From the NCBI GenBank assembly GCA_016946835.1, contig JACVTC010000019.1:447001-511000 (forward strand): 64,000 nt of DNA, written 5' to 3'. The DNA is from Neocallimastix lanati (nom. inval.). Lineage: Eukaryota > Neocallimastigomycota > Neocallimastigomycetes > Neocallimastigales > Neocallimastigaceae. Under the pieces are notes generated by a model. The model was not told the DNA's origin. It did no database searches and worked only from the letters and a program-made list of their open reading frames with translations. Within the stretch, counting starts at the first letter, position 1. Every line of letters begins with the position of its first letter. This document shows positions 63,247 through 64,000 of this stretch, piece by piece. A program made the position numbers and the translations under genes.

Positions 63247-63550
63247 GAGAAACAATTTTTTTTATCAATTAAAAAAATTGAAAATTAAATATAGAATAAC
63301 AATTTTTTTATTATTTAAAAAATTGAAAATCAAATATAGAAAATCAATTTTTTATATTTTTAAAAAATTGAAAATCAAATATAGAAAATCAATTTTTTTT
63401 TTTATTTTTAAAAAATTGAAAATTAAATAGAGAATATCAATTTTTTTTTTATTTTTAAAGAATTGATAATCAAATATAGAAAATCAATTTTTTATTATCT
63501 TTAAAAAATTGAAAATTAAATATAGAGAAAATCAATTTATTAAAATTGAA
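63247..63550. repeat. Minisatellite of about seven 45-48-nt units, each a hairpin
   Basis: Units start GAAAATCAATTTTTT and end AAAAAATTGAAAATCAAATA, so each contains CAATTTTTT and AAAAAATTG as inverted arms. Copies begin near 63247, 63294, 63339, 63384, 63432, 63479 and 63527, with variation mainly in the loop and T-run length. Confidence 0.85.
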
Positions 63551-63874
63551 AAACAAGTGTAGTTGATCTATTTAATATATAAATAGATTATATTATTGTA
63601 GTTTTTTTTTTTTTTTTTTATTATTATTTTCTCTAATTTTTATTTATTATTATTTATTATTTTTTTTTTTAAAAAATACAAAAATTAAAATTTAATTTAT
63701 AGAAGTAGAGATTAAAATATTTTCATTAATAAATTATTAAATAAATAAAAAGAATCTTTAAAATTAAAAAATTATAAAAGAATAAGGGTATTATTGAAAA
63801 ATAAATGTAGAAAGAAAAAAAATAAAGTATTAAAAAGAAAAATCAAAAGAAAAAAGAAATTAATAAAAATTATT

Positions 63875-63910
<36 letters not shown>

Positions 63911-64000
63911 TATTTGTTTCTTATTGGTGTAGTTCGTTTTTCTTTATTTTAAATTTAATTATTTAATTTTGAAATAATTATCTTTATTGTATTATTATCT
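63551..64000. other. AT-rich sequence to the window end
   Basis: No gene seen; T run at 63602-63619, A run of about 33 nt at 63876-63908. Confidence 0.7.

Overview
The window looks like nuclear DNA of an anaerobic gut fungus (Neocallimastigomycota; the genus cannot be fixed from sequence alone). The reasons are extreme A+T richness between genes, long A/T homopolymers and AT microsatellites, a multicopy family of eukaryotic pyruvate formate-lyase (PFL) genes carrying spliceosomal-type introns, an LTR retrotransposon and several APE-type LINEs. PFL is the pyruvate-cleaving enzyme these fungi use in place of pyruvate dehydrogenase. There is no bacterial gene organisation, and I saw no tRNA, rRNA or CRISPR.

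Left part (1-29.4 kb) plus 42.8-45.7 kb: seven PFL loci, one cut by the left window edge and six complete. Their order by strand is - - + - + - +, so copies 2/3, 4/5 and 6/7 form three head-to-head pairs. Five copies (1, 2, 3, 6, 7) have a 7-nt first coding exon (ATGCAAG or ATGAGAG), then a phase-1 intron of 83-712 bp. Joining the 7-nt exon to the main exon restores exactly the 733-residue protein that the two intronless copies (4 and 5) encode in one piece. A naive ORF call starts instead at internal Met137 and loses 136 residues. All complete copies keep the Cys-Cys pair and the C-terminal glycyl-radical motif. Homology stops abruptly at the coding borders and the variants are mosaic, pointing to gene conversion.

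Middle (31.2-37.7 kb): a complete Ty1/copia-type retrotransposon lies between PFL copies 6 and 7. It has apparently identical 330-bp LTRs, a 5-bp target duplication (TGTAT), gag with a zinc knuckle, and a pol with protease, integrase, RT and RNase H. Pol is offset by -1 from gag. The short overlap holds an A AAT TTT slippery heptamer followed by a stem-loop. The primer-binding site matches the complement of a lysine-tRNA anticodon arm, which suggests half-tRNA priming. Pol carries an unusually long Asn-rich linker.

Right part (46.7-56.8 kb): a nest of LINEs, all on the + strand. A 5'-truncated LINE with a 12-bp target duplication comes first. Next to it is an old, broken LINE that is split by a nearly full-length LINE, again with a 12-bp duplication. 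From 57 to 58.35 kb lies a higher-order (TAA)n satellite. The last gene (62.57 kb) encodes a small secreted protein resembling a subtilisin propeptide (I9-like); a strong inverted repeat follows its stop codon, and a palindromic minisatellite lies downstream.

The remaining DNA is AT-rich, with no gene I can support. Exceptions are a compound inverted-repeat (MITE-like) element at 24.84-25.71 kb, decayed coding remnants at 15.7-16.5 kb, a tiny LINE tail at 37.8 kb and an unexplained G+C-elevated island at 38.2-38.37 kb.
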